A stretch of DNA of 64,000 bases from Symbiodinium natans (lineage: Eukaryota > Sar > Dinophyceae > Suessiales > Symbiodiniaceae). This document shows positions 45,447 to 55,700 of this stretch, in pieces. The translations under genes and the position numbers were made by a program. The notes under the pieces were generated by a model. That model searched no databases. It saw only the letters and a program-made list of their open reading frames with translations, and had not been told where the DNA came from. The DNA lies in the NCBI GenBank assembly GCA_905221605.1, contig CAJNDS010002220.1:463871-527870 (forward strand). The letters run 5' to 3'. Within the stretch, counting starts at the first letter, position 1, and every line of letters starts with the position of its first letter.

Positions 45447-47886
45447 ATGCGCGTTGCCCTGGCGGCCCTGGCACTGGGCCTCTGGCTCCAAGGCTGCGAA
45501 GAGCCCGAGGCGCGTTTAGGGTTCAGGGTTTAGGGTTTAGGGTTTAGGGTTTAGGATTTAGGGTTTAGGGTTTAGGGTTCAGGGTTTAGGGTTTAGGGTT
45601 TAGGGTTTAGGGTTTAGGGTTTAGGTATTCGCCTCCGATTCATAATCCTGCATTAGAAGGCTTAGGGTTTCGGCTTGCGAGCTGAAAGTCTAAGAGCAAC
45701 CAAGGAAAAAAAAGTGTGCCCTTTTCGGTTTGAAGGGGCTTAACCCGATTTCAAGGAAATGGGAAGGCAAGGTGTGTTAGAAGCGTTTAAGAGCTTTAGG
45801 GTTTGGGGTACTAGAGGGTACATTATTTTCCTGTTTGAGGGCATTTTAGGTTGCTCTAGGTGGGGGCGGGGAGTTTTAGGGCGCCAGGACTTGAGGCTGT
45901 TGTCACAGGATTCCAACCCCCCCCCCCCCCCCCCGGCCCTGGCCACGAGCCCTAAACCCTCAACCCTCAACCCTCAACCCTAAACCCTAAACCCTAAACC
46001 CCTTCAAGCCTGCCCTTCAAGCCCCGGTACGCAGGCTGTGGAGGTGGCCAGCGCGGCCGCACTTAGCGCCAGCCAGCGTCTTCTGCAGAGCAGGCTCCAG
46101 GACTGCCTTTTGCTTTAGGGCTGGAATGGCTTGAAGGGGCTTTAGGGTTTAGGGTTTGGGTTTAGGGTGTAGGGTTTAGGGTTTAGGGTTTAGCGTTCAG
46201 GGTTCAGGGTTCAGGGTTTAGGGTTTAGGGGTATACCTGTCCCCTAAGGCTGTGACCCGAAGAGGTTCCCGTACAACACTCCCAGTATGCCCCTTATATT
46301 CTTCTAGTGTTTGAGTTTGGAGCTTCAGAGGCCTGGGAGCTAGTCTAGGGCTTCCGGGGCTAGTGTCCCGAGGTGCCCCCCCCCCACCCCCCCCCCTTTG
46401 TCGAACCAGACTTGCTATGTTCTTATGTTGGCGGTGGTGCCTTTTTTTGTTCTTGTGAGCTGAGACTTCTCAAGCTCCACACTGAGGGGGCTGAAGGTTT
46501 TTGGGAGGGCCTGGGGTCGGGGGTGGAGAGGTGGTCTGGATTCAGAGATCTTTACCCTAAACACCCTAAACCCTCAACCCTCAACCCCTGGACGTGCCCG
46601 ACTCGAGGACGTCCGCCGCCATCGACACTGCGATGCAACTCAGACAGCCAGGGACTTGACGCCTGGGAGTTTAGGGTTTAGGGTTTAGGGTTTAGGGTTG
46701 GGGTTCGGGGGTTTAGGCGAAAGCTTCAGAGACTTGGGGATGGCAGGTTCTGGGGCTCAGGGTTTACAGGGTTTTTTTGGGGGGGCGGGGGGTGTGTTAG
46801 GGGGCGTTAGGCTTGCATGGGGTGTTGGGGCTCTGTGGTTGTAACGTAGAGGTTCTAGGTAGGCCCTTGGGGTATTTTATATTTCCCTTATTGGGTTTAA
46901 GAGGATCGTATTCAGGAATATCTTTCAGAGGGGTTTAAGGGCAATCCTAGGGTTGATGTGGCTAAGAGATTGAGGGCTTGGCCGGGGGGGGCCGGGGGGG
47001 GGGGGGGGGGGGGGGGGGGTCTGGATCGGAACTTTGCAGAAACACGGCTTCGGGTGTCCAGCACGCTGACAAGGGTTTAGGGTTTAGGCTTAGGGTTTAG
47101 AGTTTAGGGTTTGAGGGTTTAGGGTTTCGGGTCTAGAGAAACGGCTTTCCGATAAGAGGAACGCATCAATCTACAACACCACTACTCGCTGTTGCCCCAG
47201 AGCGCGCCCTGCCCGTAGCGAATCTTCCCGCTTCGAGAGGAGCCTTGGCGTACTAGGAGCCATGCAAAACTCCTAACCCAAACCACATCCAACCCTCGAC
47301 CCTCAACCCAAAACCCCAAACCCTAGGCCCTAAACCCTGAACCCTAAACCCTAAACCCTAAACCCTAAACCCTAAACCCTAAACCCTAAACCCTAAACCC
47401 TAAACCCCAAACCCTAAACCCTAAACCCTAAACCCTAAACCCTAACCCTCCCTCTGGGTTTCTTCGAGCGAGGCCGCCCCAGCAGCACAGTGGGAGTCCA
47501 ACTCCCCCGCTGAGGCTTCCTTGTGTTGATGCATTCGTCCGGGCTTAGGGGCTTTATGGGTTTATGGGTTTTAGGGGTTTAGGGTTTAGGGTTTAGGGTT
47601 TAGGGTTTAGGGTTTAGGGGTCAGGTCAGGGTTTCGGGATTAGGAGTTCAGGGTTTGGGGTTCAGGGTTTAGGATGCTTGGAGTCATGGGTGCCAGTCTC
47701 TTGCGTAGAGCTTTGGGCGCCGTGCGGGGGGATTCAGGGCTCAGCGGTTTGAAGGCTTCGCCCTAAACCGTGAATTTCTTCACCAGGCGCCCGAGGGCAT
47801 TCCATGACTTCATTTGGGCCTTTCTACCAGGACTCCAAGGGCTAGTGCCCATAATCTTGGATTCGGCCAGCACGAGGACGGCATAA
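45447..47886 (+). CDS. Small multi-exon gene with signal peptide, function unknown
   Basis: Exon 1 (45447-45509) starts MRVALAALALGLWLQGC, a clear signal peptide with a Cys at a plausible cleavage site, and ends GAG/GCGCGT (GC donor). Proposed further exons: 46035-46093 (AVEVASAAALSASQRLLQS, again a GC donor), 46608 to about 46650 (TSAAIDTAMQLRQPG), 47040-47072, 47473-47522 (AAPAAQWESNSPAEAS) and 47787-47886 (AFHDFIWAFLPGLQGLVPII..., stop TAA). Phases can be made to agree at every junction, though two junctions allow another reading. The product would be about 110 residues, secreted or membrane-bound through its hydrophobic C-terminal part. An alternative last exon with a stop lies near 47968-48018. 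No family was recognised. Confidence 0.5.
46980..47020. repeat. Poly-G tract
   Basis: About 30 Gs in a row follow two shorter G-runs. Similar tracts at 13561-13591, 5039-5055 and 40062-40079 lie near telomere-like arrays or MITE ends. Confidence 0.95.
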
Positions 47887-48549
47887 CCCACTCTCAGCCC
47901 ACTGAGATCCACTTCTGTCCCGAAAAATCTCACCTGACCCAACTACACATACCCCTTCGCAGACCGTGCTAGGGGCCGTTGCCCGGAGACACTGTCTACA
48001 GAAGCAGCGTGCCTGAGGCACTGCAGTTTGGGGTTTAGGGCTCGGATCAGGCTGTAGTTTTTGAAGCTTTGTGTGCCTGTGTGTGGGGTTTAAAGGCTTT
48101 GGGTTGAGAATTTTGTGACGTTGGGGTCTTTGCGGGCTAAGATAGCCAGGGAGGTGTGCCTTGGGGTTTGGAGGCCCTTGTCTAGAACCTTTTGAGGAGC
48201 GCAGGCATTATGTTGCTAGTACTACAAGGGCCCGCTAGGGATACCACCTCTACCTTGAAGCTGAGATTGGTGGGTTTTAGTTCAGGGCTTCGGGTCCGGG
48301 GTTGGGCATTGCGGTAGGCAATAGTTAACCCTGCAAGCCAAGCCCACCCAGAGATGGGAAGACTGAGAAGGCTTCTCGGGGTTAGGGCCGGGTTTGCTGT
48401 CGGGTGTAGGAAGCTTCGGGTTTGCAATTACACGGCCGCGAGGATCCATGAGAGTTATAAGTCCAGTCTTCCGTGTAGGGTAGATGTTGTTGTATTCGTA
48501 GCATTCTAAACCCCAAACCTGAAGATCTTGAAACCCTACGTAGAACTCC

Positions 48550-48622
48550 CCTAAACCCTAAACCCTAAACCCTAAACCCTAAACCCTAAACCCTAAACCC
48601 TAAACCCTAAACCCTAAACCTA
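48550..48622. repeat. (CCCTAAA)n array
   Basis: Ten clean heptamers. Just downstream at 48708-48733 is a near-perfect palindrome, CCCTCTAGGGTT/AACCCTAGAGGG. Confidence 0.95.
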
Positions 48623-49080
48623 ACAAGGGGGATAGAAGCTAAGCCCATAGAGCCGCCACTCCGAGCACTCCATGGTCGACTCGCAGGCTGCAATCCTGAA
48701 CTCCACACCCTCTAGGGTTTAACCCTAGAGGGTTTAAGGGTTTAGGGGTTTAGGGTTTGGGGTTTAGGGTTTAGGGTTTAGGGTTTAGGAAACCCTAACC
48801 CTAAACCCTAAACCCTAAACTGTAGGAAAATAAACCAGTATAAACCCCAAACACCTCCAACCTACACGCTGAAACCCCAAAGAAGTGAGGCTTCGAAGGG
48901 GTTTGAGGTCTGCACTCCGTGTTTGTCAGCTCCTCCACAAGACCTCACTCTTCCACCAACACCCCCAACTTCCCCTCCCCCCCGAGCACAAAAACGGATC
49001 TGAGCCCTAAACCCTAGCTCCTCAACCCGGACTCAACCCTAAACCCTAAACCCAAAACCCCAAAGCCTGAACACTCAGAG

Positions 49081-49118
49081 GTCCTGGAGAACGCCTCGGC
49101 GCATCACCAGCACGGAAG
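49081..49118 (+). CDS. Exon-like island upstream of GAPDH
   Basis: Between ...CTCAGAG and GGTGCGCGG the frame VLENASAHHQHG is open with dinoflagellate-like codon use, bordered by AG and GT. It could be an upstream exon of the GAPDH transcript or part of another gene. Confidence 0.35.
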
Positions 49119-49547
49119 GTGCGCGGCTGCTGGCTGCACACGGGGACCCATAGATCATTTTCGTATTCGATGTTGCTGACCACAAAGTTGAGGATCCTAA
49201 AGCAGGCAATGAAAGGCCGAGGGCAGGCCCAAGATGGTGACGAGCCACTGGCTGCTGCAGCTGCCGCCGGAACAACCAACCAAGTCTTTTGGGGAGCTTG
49301 GGAAGTTCAACAAAGGATTACGGGTCGCTGTAGCTGTGAACAGCCTCGTTCAAGTAGCTGGGAAAAGCAGCCACTTGGGGCCACGAAGGGTCCCAAGGCA
49401 AAATGTCCTAGCCTCCAGTTGTGGGAGAATGATGGTTGCAGTAACTTTGCACCATGCAGATTCTGATCCAAGCACTTCGCGGTGGCCGCAGGAGTTCGGT
49501 GCAAACAGCCCTTCGCGTACAGCTGATTCCTTTTTGAGGCTAGCAGC
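49119..49547 (+). other. 5' flank or untranslated region of GAPDH
   Basis: These 430 bp lack telomere-like repeats. They contain open frames on both strands, none of which I recognise. The + frame that crosses the GAPDH start is in another register. A spliced-leader acceptor AG is plausible just before the start (CTAGCAGC). Confidence 0.5.
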
Positions 49548-51100
49548 ATGCCTTCCACCGCCACCAACGTTGCCATGGCAGGCGTCGGTGCCTTCGCAGC
49601 AGCAGGTGCCTTGAGCGGTGCCTTCGTGGCGCCTGCTGGCCAGGTTCAGCATAGCGAGCCCCAGATGCAGAGGACCAACCTCCGCGCAGCTGGGTATGGC
49701 TCTTCTCAGACTACCAGTGTTGGCGCCATGGCCGGCCTCGGTGCTGTGGCTGGCCTGGCCGCTGCGGGAGTGGCTGGCAAGCGCGCCAGCAAGGGACGCA
49801 CCTCCCTCCAGGCCGTGGGCGTCGGCATCAACGGCTTCGGCCGCATCGGTCGCCAGGTGGCCCGCATCGCCATGAAGGATCCGGAGACCGACTTGAAGTT
49901 GATTAATGCGAGCTACGACGCAGACTACTTGGCCTACATGATGAAGTACGATACGATTCATGGCAAGTATGATGGAACTGTCGAGGTCGATGGCGACTCC
50001 CTGGTCATTGACGGGCAGACGGTGGCACTGTCCCACACCCGTGACCCTGCAGAGATTCCCTTCAAGGAGCATGGTGCAGAGTACGTGTGCGAGTCCACGG
50101 GCGTGTTCCTGACCACCGACAAGGTGCAGCCTCACTTGAAGGCCGGTGCCAAGAAGGTGATCTTCTCCGCTCCTGCCAAGGATGACTCCCACACCATCGT
50201 CATGGGCGTGAACGAGGACACCTACGATCCCTCCATGGAGTGCGTGTCCTGTGCCTCATGCACCACCAACGGCCTGGCCCCGGCAGTCCGCGTCCTGCAA
50301 GAGAAGTTCGGCATCAAGCGCGGCCTCATGACCACCTGCCACGCCATGACCGCCTCGCAGCCCACCGTGGATGGCACCTCCAAGAAGGACTGGCGTGGCG
50401 GACGTGCCGGCCCGGGCAACATCATTCCCAGCTCCACCGGTGCCGCGAAAGCGGTGGCAAAGGTCCTTCCGGCTGTGAAGGGCAAGCTTACCGGCATGGC
50501 CTTGCGAGTGCCGACCATCGACGTGTCCGTGGTGGACCTCACGTGCGAGCTGGAGAAGGAGACCACCTACGAGGAGATCTGCGCCGAGATGAAGAAGCGC
50601 TCCGAGGGCGACATGAAGGGCTACCTGGGCTACACCGACGAGGCCCTGGTGTCCACGGACTTCGAGACCAACCCGATCTCTTGCACTTTCGACTCCAAGG
50701 CTGGCATCATGCTGGACCCCACCTTCGTCAAGGTGGTCTGCTGGTATGACAACGAGACTGGGTTGATTTGGCCTCAACGTGTTAAAGCTTGCGGGCCCTC
50801 ATCCCTGTATTGACATTAGTACTGACCCAAAAGAACGCGTAGGATTTCATTTTGACCCTAAACCCTAAGCCCTAGACCCTAAATGCTGGGGCCCTCAAGT
50901 CAGGGTTTAGGGTTTAGGGTTTAGGGTTTAGGGTTTAGGGTTTAGGGTTTAGGGTTTAGGGTTTAGGGTTTAGGGTTTAGGGTTTAGGGTTTAGGGTTTA
51001 GCTCTTAAATGCTGGGGCCCTCAAGTCCCAGGAGTGGGGCTACTCCTGCCGGGTTGTGGACCTGATCAAGCACATGGCCAAGGAGGATGCCAAGGCCTAA
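49548..51100 (+). CDS. GAPDH: Plastid-targeted glyceraldehyde-3-phosphate dehydrogenase (two exons)
   Basis: GAPDH interconverts glyceraldehyde-3-phosphate and 1,3-bisphosphoglycerate; a plastid form serves the Calvin cycle. Exon 1 is 49548-50753 and exon 2 is 51032-51100, giving 424 residues. Residues 1-88 are an extension with two hydrophobic runs and an FVAP motif, as in peridinin-plastid leaders (signal peptide, transit region, second membrane run). The remaining ~336 residues match the family length. The nucleotide-binding GINGFGRIGR starts at residue 93, and the catalytic Cys is residue 238 in SCTTN. The usual Asp of NAD-specific enzymes is absent (NAS where cytosolic forms have NDP), which allows NADP use. 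The in-frame stop at 49524 supports this start. If exon 1 is read on without splicing, the C-terminus is wrong; joining to 51032 restores the family ending WYDNEWGYS...LIKHMA. Confidence 0.92.
50754..51031 (+). other. GAPDH intron with an internal telomere-like block
   Basis: This 278-bp intron begins GAGACT and ends CCCAG, followed by exon base G. A GA-AG intron is non-canonical but known in dinoflagellates. The triplet GAG occurs at both borders, so the exact cut could shift by up to 3 bases without changing the protein. It contains a short CCCTAAA stretch and about 100 bp of (TTTAGGG)n. Confidence 0.82.
50880..51027 (+). repeat. 22-bp direct duplication flanking a (TTTAGGG)n block
   Basis: The same 22 bases (starting TAAATGCTGGGGCCC) occur at 50880-50901 and 51006-51027, on either side of a (TTTAGGG)n stretch. 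The copies are 126 bp apart, which is 18 heptamers. The second copy runs directly into the 3' splice site. The arrangement looks like a target-site duplication around an inserted telomere-repeat block. Confidence 0.9.
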
Positions 51101-51533
51101 GCTGTCCACCCGAGACAGGAACTATTCTTTAAAGACCGGCTCGGACCGAAACAGGGTTGATGAGGGCAACCCCAAGAGCCTCCTCGTGACCACTCCGAGC
51201 ACATTTTTCCCCCCAGATTTCAACGGTGCCCCGAACAAAGCGGCGTGCGCCCAGTTAATTCCTGGCCACTAGAAACACTCCGGCCTTTCTTTGGTCAACA
51301 GACGCTTGGAGCAAAAGAATGGAGAAAGAGCTTCTGCGCCCTAAACTTTAACCCTTATGGACCCTAAACTTTATAACCCTGTGAACCCCCTATGAACCCT
51401 AAACCAAAACCCCTGGACCCTAAACCTTACGAACACGAAGCCCCCGAGCCCTAAACCCTAACCCTGAAACCTGAAACCCTAAACCCTAAACCCAAAGCCG
51501 AAACCCTAAACCCAACGAACCCTAAGCCGTGAG

Positions 51534-51620
51534 GCTGGGCCTCCTTCCCGACGGCCGCTGCTGCCGTTTCAAGCCCAAGCCGCTGCCCAGACGGCAGCTG
51601 ACGCGGGAGGCGACTCGCTA
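51534..51620 (+). CDS. Exon-like island: RRPLLPFQAQAAAQTAADAG
   Basis: The open frame runs from CCGTGAG to the TTTAGGG array with high third-position GC. It lies between GAPDH and the Copia element, so a gene that starts or ends here may have been interrupted by the insertion. Confidence 0.42.
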
Positions 51621-52134
51621 GGGTTTAGGGTTTCGGGTTTAAGGTTCAGGGTGTAGGGTTCCTCATCAACCCTAAACCTAAACCCTGAACCCTCTTAGGG
51701 TTGTTGAGAGGTTCAGGGGTAGGGGCTTTGGGGGTTTGCGGTTAAGGGTTAGTATAGGGTTCTTTCTTATACTGGCGCGTGATGCATGGGAAATTCTGAA
51801 AGGTTGGAAATTCATGCGTGCGGCTCACTCACGTATTCGTTCACCAGTTGAAATATTAAGATAATATGTGAGTTTACGGAGCGAATAAGAGAGCAGCTTT
51901 GTGTGTTTGTGGGGGGGGGGGGGGGGGCGGGGGGCGGTTGGGTTGTTTTGTGTTCGAAGTCGGCAAGTTGCAGCTGCATTGCAAGGACCCTAGACCCTAC
52001 ACCCTCTGCTACTCATTGTGCAGCTCAACCCTGCAGCCCACATATTTCGCAGGCTGAGAGGATTGCATCAATCAAAGCCTTCCCCCGCCCCCCAAACAAG
52101 AAAACTCGTACACAGCCACCAGTGCCAACACAAG

Positions 52135-52199
52135 GGTTTAGGGTTTAGGGTTTAGGGTTTAGGGTTTAGGGTTTAGGGTTTAGGGTTTAGGGTTTAGGG
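52135..52199. repeat. (TTTAGGG)n array hit by the Copia insertion
   Basis: About nine clean heptamers end at the 3' LTR. On the far side of the element the repeat resumes at 63283 for about two units. Confidence 0.95.
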
Positions 52200-52526
52200 T
52201 CAAGAGCGCGGGGCTCTTGAGGTCCAGCAAACGACATGGTAGCTTGGCTTGTGCTTGGCTCTGGCTCGGCTTGTACTCCTTGTACGAACACAGCTTCACC
52301 ACCAGAGGCTCCCTTTTCCTCACACTGCAGCACCGAAGTCCATCGGCCAGTCAGGCGGTCCTACCCTACCACAGAAAGGGCGACCCCACAACACGCCACA
52401 GAGAGTCACATGCGACCTGTTGCCTGCATGTCTGTGCTGCTTCTGCTTATGTTCCGATGCCTACGGCATGTCCTGGAACCACAAAAGCCAAAGCCACGGG
52501 TGCGTCTCATTCCACACCTTTCATCA
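52200..52526 (-). repeat. 3' LTR of the Copia element
   Basis: This is the second LTR copy, directly beside (TTTAGGG)n at its left edge. Open frames on the + strand across it also appear in the other LTR, and are shadows rather than genes. Confidence 0.93.
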
Positions 52527-52536
52527 CCCCTCCTTG
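52527..52536 (-). other. Polypurine tract of the Copia element
   Basis: On the element strand the bases CAAGGAGGGG end exactly where the 3' LTR begins. This is the expected place and composition for the plus-strand primer of LTR elements. The 206 bp between this tract and the polyprotein stop act as the element's 3' untranslated region. Confidence 0.75.
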
Positions 52537-52742
52537 AGCCACCTGTCAAGGTAGGCTCACAAGGCGTTTTGGCAATCCAACTGACTGCCATAGGTACCCA
52601 TGCTCTCCAAGCGGTGGGTCCTCAAGACTGGCCAATGGCCCTATACACCATCTTCTGTCGAACCTTTGGCCTCCCTTCTCACACGGCCAACGTCCAACTT
52701 CCACGCCACGGCCCAACAAGCTCGCTCTTCTCGCAAGCCCAT

Positions 52743-55700
52743 TCAGCCCGTTCTGGTAGGTCTCAAGCTTCGCTGTTGCCCACCATGCCCATATAACGAC
52801 TGTCCACCAGCTTCTCGACAGCATCTGCACAGCGTCCTCTGCGACACCTGGTCCACATTGCGAAGACCCCAACATCCACGATGCCAGTGGTAGCAATCTC
52901 CTCCAGGACCATGGTACAGGACCCCATCGAACGGAACCTGCACCACTGTCGACGTCGAAGCCGGTAGCATCTCCTGCATCTGAACCCCAATGTCTCTTCG
53001 TACAGGACGTTCAGGAAATAGGGCTGTAGGATCCAAGGCAACCACTCGATTGGCCGGAGCACTGCTTGCCCTCGGTCCAACTCCACCAGGTTCGCCCAAA
53101 CCACCCACACGCACTGAGGTCACCCCATCTCTCACCTGCACTGATGTCGAGGGTCCAGCTTCACGACGCTCTGCAAAATACTTCGCAGCCAAATGACGAA
53201 GCCTCTCTTCTTCCTCCAGGCTCCTCGCTTTGGCCAGCAACGCCAACACTTCACGGTGTTCGGCCTTTTCTCCAGATTTCATCGCCCTCAAGCTCACGAC
53301 TTTCTTCGTAGAACCCTTCAAGCATTCCCACACGGCCACCACAGCTGTAACCAGTATCAAGACCACCAGCCACATCTCCCAGTCTGAAGCCAGAGCTTCT
53401 TTCAGCTGCACAGAAGTCGTCGCGTCACCCTTAACCCCACACACCATAGAGCACATCGTAGCTAACTTCAACGCCCAATCAGCCTGGAACTTCACCCCTG
53501 CTTCTAGCGTCCTGCTGTTGCTACTGCTGACTGCTGCTGCGGGTTCACGACTGCTGTTGACTGCTGCTGCTTCAAGACTGCTGTCGACTGCCGTGGTTTC
53601 GAACTTGACCTGCTTCTGTCCACGTAGTACACGAAGCTCAGGGGGCCCATCTCGCAAACTCCACTCGTCGAAGACCTCCTGAAGCCTCGCCTGGGGCACT
53701 TGTTTTGTCAAAACGTCTGCGAGCTGTCCCTGTCCTGGCTGGTGCTCCAACTCGATCTGGCCCGTGGCAATCATCTCCCGGATCCAGTGATGTCGGAGTT
53801 TGAGGTGTCTCGTCCTCCACGATCCCTCCCCAGTCAGAACTCCAATCGCAGCTGTGGAATCCACCTTCACCACGGTCCGTGCTGGCTTCAAACCCAAGTC
53901 TTCCAACACCGACCTCACCGCTCGAAGCAAAGCCACCCCATCGGACACCGCGATCACCTCCGCCTCGGCACTCGACAAAGCGGTCAGTGATTGCTTCGAA
54001 GCCTTCCAAAGGATCGGATGACCCCTCCAAAAGACCACAGCCCCTGAGTAACTTTGAGCAGCAGTGGGTGCAAAGCTGCCATCTGTAAACAGGACCAAGT
54101 CGTTGGCATGCTCGTGGTCCGGGCCCGGCAAGAAGAACTTCTTGTCGATGGTGCTGTTGAGATAGGCCACCATCTTTTTGCCCATCTTCACAGCCTCCCT
54201 TGCATTTCTCGTGACCAACGAGGACATCACTGCCATTGGGAATGCCAAATCCGGCCGCCCACGTTGGGAAGCCCACAACAGCTCTCCACACCGCTGCTGT
54301 GCCTCTTTCACCATGCTCGGATCCTGCTCCTCCGTAGCACTCCCTTCTGGAATTTCCCTCGCCATTGGCAGCTTGCTGAAGGACTTGACTTCCCGGCTTC
54401 GAACCAACTCCTGAAGGTAGCCCTGCTGACCCACACAGTAGGTCCCATCGTCCAGCATGCTAATCTCCAGGCCCAGAAACCGGACAGGTGGTTTTCCTCG
54501 CTCCACCATCTCACAGCCATTGGTCTCCCATTGACTGCCCAACCATCCGAAGAACCCTCGCAAGATGGAATCCGGCCCAGCCGCCAAGACGTCGTCCACA
54601 TAGAAGACCACCAAGCCCGTCAAAGTCCACGTTCCAGGCTTCTCTTCCTTCAGGACCTTGTAGAGGTTGACGTCCGTCAAGCAGCCTTCCAACTTCACCG
54701 GCTTCCCATCATCGTCCTTCCACTTCGCAAGCCTTGCCTTTGAGTTGCGATGGTCCGTCCACCACTTTGGGGATTTCTTGAAACCATAGACTGCAGCGTC
54801 CACGACCCACAGCTCCCCCTCCTCGGCCAGGCCAGCTCTGATTGCTGCCCGGGGAGGCTCCATTGCATACCCACGACCCGCTGGTAGTGGTGCAGCCAAG
54901 AAGGCGTTCTTCACGTCATCCGTCCCAATGCTCCACTTGTTTGCACTGGCTTCAGCGACCACAATCCGAACTCCATCGATTGTAGCTCCTGCCGCATACA
55001 GATCACCCACCTCCAGGCCCTCATTGGCGAAGTTTCCACAAGCCACCGCCCGCACTCGACGTCGGTACTTCCCCTCCTCAGGCCTTGTGGGAGGCTTCAC
55101 TGTGTACACGAGTTTGGACGGCACCACCACTGAGTTTGGATCGGCCCGGAAACGTCTCGCATCTTCACCCCAAATCTTGTGGATAGCGTTCATGCCCACC
55201 ATCGAGTCGACCTCCTTGGCCATAGGCTTTTTCCACTTTTCAATCGCCTCACTCGCCTCCTTCGGGTCAACGGTGTGCACAACCTGAAGCACCTCGTCCT
55301 CCTTCAAGTCGTTCAGCAACGCTTCAATCCCTGGGGTGTAAAGGCCTTCAGAGGTAGCCTTCCTAAGCATAGGCTCCATCCAGGATTCCTCTGGCTCGCC
55401 CAGCTCCTCAAACTCAACCTCCTCAAACAACATCATGTCGTCGACGATGAGCTTGTTCTCCCTCGCAGTTTCCACCCTCATTGGTGCCAAGCGAGGTTCA
55501 CGATCAGGAGGGTCCCTACGTCCCATCCATGGCAACGCCGGCAATGGTGCCTCTTCCACCACCACCCTTCGGTCCCAGTACAGGAGATACTCCACCCTTC
55601 CAAGGAACATGTTGTACACCTGGACGACCACCAACTCCTCCCAGTCCAACGTGTTCTCAGGCGTGGGGTCCACCACCGGAAACTCCTGCACATCCATGAT

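Larger units (their letters stand above)
1..52199. repeat. Interspersed telomere-like arrays in both orientations
   Basis: Runs of CCCTAAA or TTTAGGG recur every few hundred bases, commonly 4-15 units, with variants such as CCCTGAA, CCCTAGA and TTCAGGG. Large examples: 4357-4446, 6488-6552, 13137-13200, 14505-14567, 15886-15958, 16999-17067, 33160-33270, 33855-33930, 38780-38880, 39148-39258, 40943-41035, 43605-43650, 45515-45625, 47333-47450. Exon-like islands typically sit between CCCTAAA on the left and TTTAGGG on the right. They are scarce only in 18.7-25.2 kb and 25.7-29.6 kb. Confidence 0.95.

Noticed and set aside
49350-50192. 280-codon open frame antisense to GAPDH
   Set aside because: It is an antisense shadow of a GC-rich gene whose sense strand is clearly GAPDH.
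50256-50777. 173-codon antisense open frame
   Set aside because: Another shadow of GAPDH, in the opposite strand of conserved codons.
1-52199. CRISPR arrays
   Set aside because: The repeats are 7-8 bp in direct contact without spacers of constant length, in a eukaryotic setting.
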